Of a stretch of DNA of 64,000 nt, positions 55,801 to 58,800 are shown piece after piece. A program made the translations under genes and the position numbers. Each line of letters opens with the position of its first letter. The first letter of the stretch is position 1. Location of the stretch: assembly GCF_032854445.1 (NCBI RefSeq), contig NC_088298.1:3408160-3472159 (forward strand). The letters are read 5' to 3'. Below the pieces are notes generated by a model. The model saw only the letters and a list, made by a program, of their open reading frames with translations, ran no database searches and was not told the DNA's origin. The stretch comes from Liolophura sinensis. Its lineage: Eukaryota; Mollusca; Polyplacophora; Chitonida; Chitonidae.

Positions 55801-58800
55801 CCGAATTGCTTAGTTCCAGTATTTCTTGTATTTTATAAATACAAATACAAAATAAATTATAAATATGAGGATTTACACCTGCCAATAACCTGTGATGTAT
55901 TTTGATGTATGCTGACATATTTATTTATTTGGACTGGACTCAGGAACATTTCTCCCCCATATATTTGTCAGCAACCAGTTTTTGAGAGTAACAACTGCAC
56001 CTTGCAGCAAAAGAGCACAGGAAATACAAGGGTCTACATACACATTCCTTTCCCCTCCATCTCCAAAACAACTGTATAGAGTTGCCAGGTTCTAGGTAAG
56101 GTGACAGGTCAAGAAAATTCAGTACATCTTTTCTTATGTGGGATTATGCATACAACTATTAGAACAATGACACCAACAATGATTTGTTAATGCCATTAAG
56201 ATGCAAGCTTCATAAAACTGTGCAGAATAATTCTCTACACCCAATGGTTCTCTCAGGCTGCCTCAAAATACATGTAGTAGTGGTGGATGAAAATGCTGAA
56301 GAATTAGGGCATACTACTTGGGTATACTGAAGTCTCCACATTTTTGTGGTGCATCATTATCAATAAAAAAAAATTAGCCTTAAAATCACATATTAAATTT
56401 TGACTTTAGTCAGAAATGGCTCTGTGGAAACGGTACAAGGCCCCAACAGCGGTAAAAACCAAATAGAAAAAGCTACAGAAGTTTCCAATAGACAAGTCAG
56501 CTTTCCTTGTGGCCCATGATTAAAAACCAGGGGTTTTAACAATTAACAGATCAGCAGTGTCTGGGGAGCAGGGAGTTGATTGGCTCATTTCTTACAGTGG
56601 CCTAAGGCATAGATCTATTTGTATAACAGCACACAGCTTAAAGTTGTGATACCTCCACCTGGAAGCACAGATAGAAAAGCACTATCCAGATGGCCCTCCT
56701 ACGGCCCTACCTCTCCTCCCAGGCCTGGCAATCCCCCACCAAAAATAACCAAAAATTGGTGATTTTTCATGGAAAACATAATTACAGGATGTGTGTAAAT
56801 GCGACATCAGCTAACAGACAAATCTAATTTGAGCACATCAGAAGCATACACTTTGCCTTATTTAACTGACAACGCAGGTTATGTCCAGCAGGGATACTGA
56901 CAAAAGCCAACATGAATTCTCACACGCCTGGATCCTAAATTCCAAAGCAACGAAGTCCACTATTATATAAATAAAAAGTTTTTTTTCATATAGAACTATT
57001 ATACTATCCAAATCATGGCATGGTGGAAACATTAATGGCTCATCAACTGAATAATTATTTCTATGAAAACTGAAACGCCATGCATTAAGATTACAGTATA
57101 CATAATTACCTAAACATTCAGGAAAAAAATACAAAAGCCACATCTGTGCACATTGTAAAATAACTTTGGTTGGCTCATTTTGTCAACTGAATAATTATTT
57201 CTATGAAAACTGAAACGCCATGCATTAAGATTACAGTATACATAATTACTTAAACATTCAGGAAAAAAATACAAAAGCCACATCTGTGCACATTGTAAAA
57301 TAACTTCGGTTGGCTCATTTTGGCTGGTAACATTCCGGTGAAAACCCTCAGACGTTCACCAGCTGGCCGTATCTTTACTATATCTATGGTATTTACAAGC
57401 GAGGCCATCAAAAATGCGGGTAGTTGTTTGGTCCGTGGTTGACCCAGCTAAGTGACAGTCTATATCCTCTGTCCAATACAGGGTCAAGCTTAGTGTATAC
57501 ATAATTAAGATGCCTTGCTTTATAGTTAGCTTGTCAGCCAGAATAATGGTAGATTCAAACCGTACTGGCACAACACAGAATTTACAAGTGAAATAAGCCA
57601 TTTTATATTTGCATACATGTAACTTTACAGAAACCAGATCCTGTGAGCTCAACAAGGTTAGATGATTACATTTCTCAGCAGATTTATTATGGAAAATTTG
57701 AATAACCTGTTTATTTATTTATTTGATTCTTGTTTGACTTCACAGTAAAGAATTTGTCACACACACAATAATGGTCAGTATTATGGGTGGAGGAAATTAC
57801 AGTCACCAGGGAAAAACCATCAACATTTGGCAAGCCACTAACGAACTTTCCCACGTGTGACATACAGATACAATGGCTTACACAAAAAAGGTAGATATCA
57901 AAACATATATATGCATGTTGGCTTTTGTCAGTATCCCTTTTGTCAGGCTTTTGTCAGTATCCCTGCTGGACAGAACCTGCATTGTCAGTTAAATAAGGCA
58001 AAGTGTATGCTTCTGATGTGCTCAAATTAGATTTGTCTGTTAGCTGATGTCGCATTTACACACATCCTGTAATTATGTTTTCCATGAAAAATACAAATAG
58101 TGGATTATGTAAGGAAACAATTGAATCATAAGAATAAAAGATTGAATACTCCTTTTTTTTTCAGGTTTGCTAATTTTATCGCAATATACATCACAAATAG
58201 TACAAACACTATTCCACATTTTGTCAGAAATCACTCCCAAAAAGGCTAGTGTGTTGACAAACCAAACAATTGGCAGTGAATTGGGTTATTGGGTCATTGA
58301 CTTTTATGATCGCAAATATTTCGTAAGTGACACTGGCTTATACTTATTAAGTAACATTGGCTTATACTCTGTAAGTAACACTGGCTTATACTCTGTAAGT
58401 GACACTGGCTTATAATTTGTAAATGAAACTAACTTATACTTATTAAGTAACACTGGCTTATACTCTATAAGTGACACTGGCTTATATTTTGTAAATGAAA
58501 CTAACTTATACCTATCAAGTAATACTGGCTTATACTCTGTAAGTGACAATGGATTATATTTTGTAAGTTACACTGGATTATATTTTGTAAATGAAACTAA
58601 CTTATGCTTATTAAGTAACACTGGCTAATACTCTGTAAGTGACACTGGCTTATATTTTGTAAATGAAACTAACTTATACCTATCAAGTAACACTGGCTTA
58701 TACTCTGTAAGTGACAATGGATTATATTTTGTAAGTTACACTGGATTATATTTTGTAAATGAAATTAACCTATACTTATTAAGTAACACTGGCTAATACT

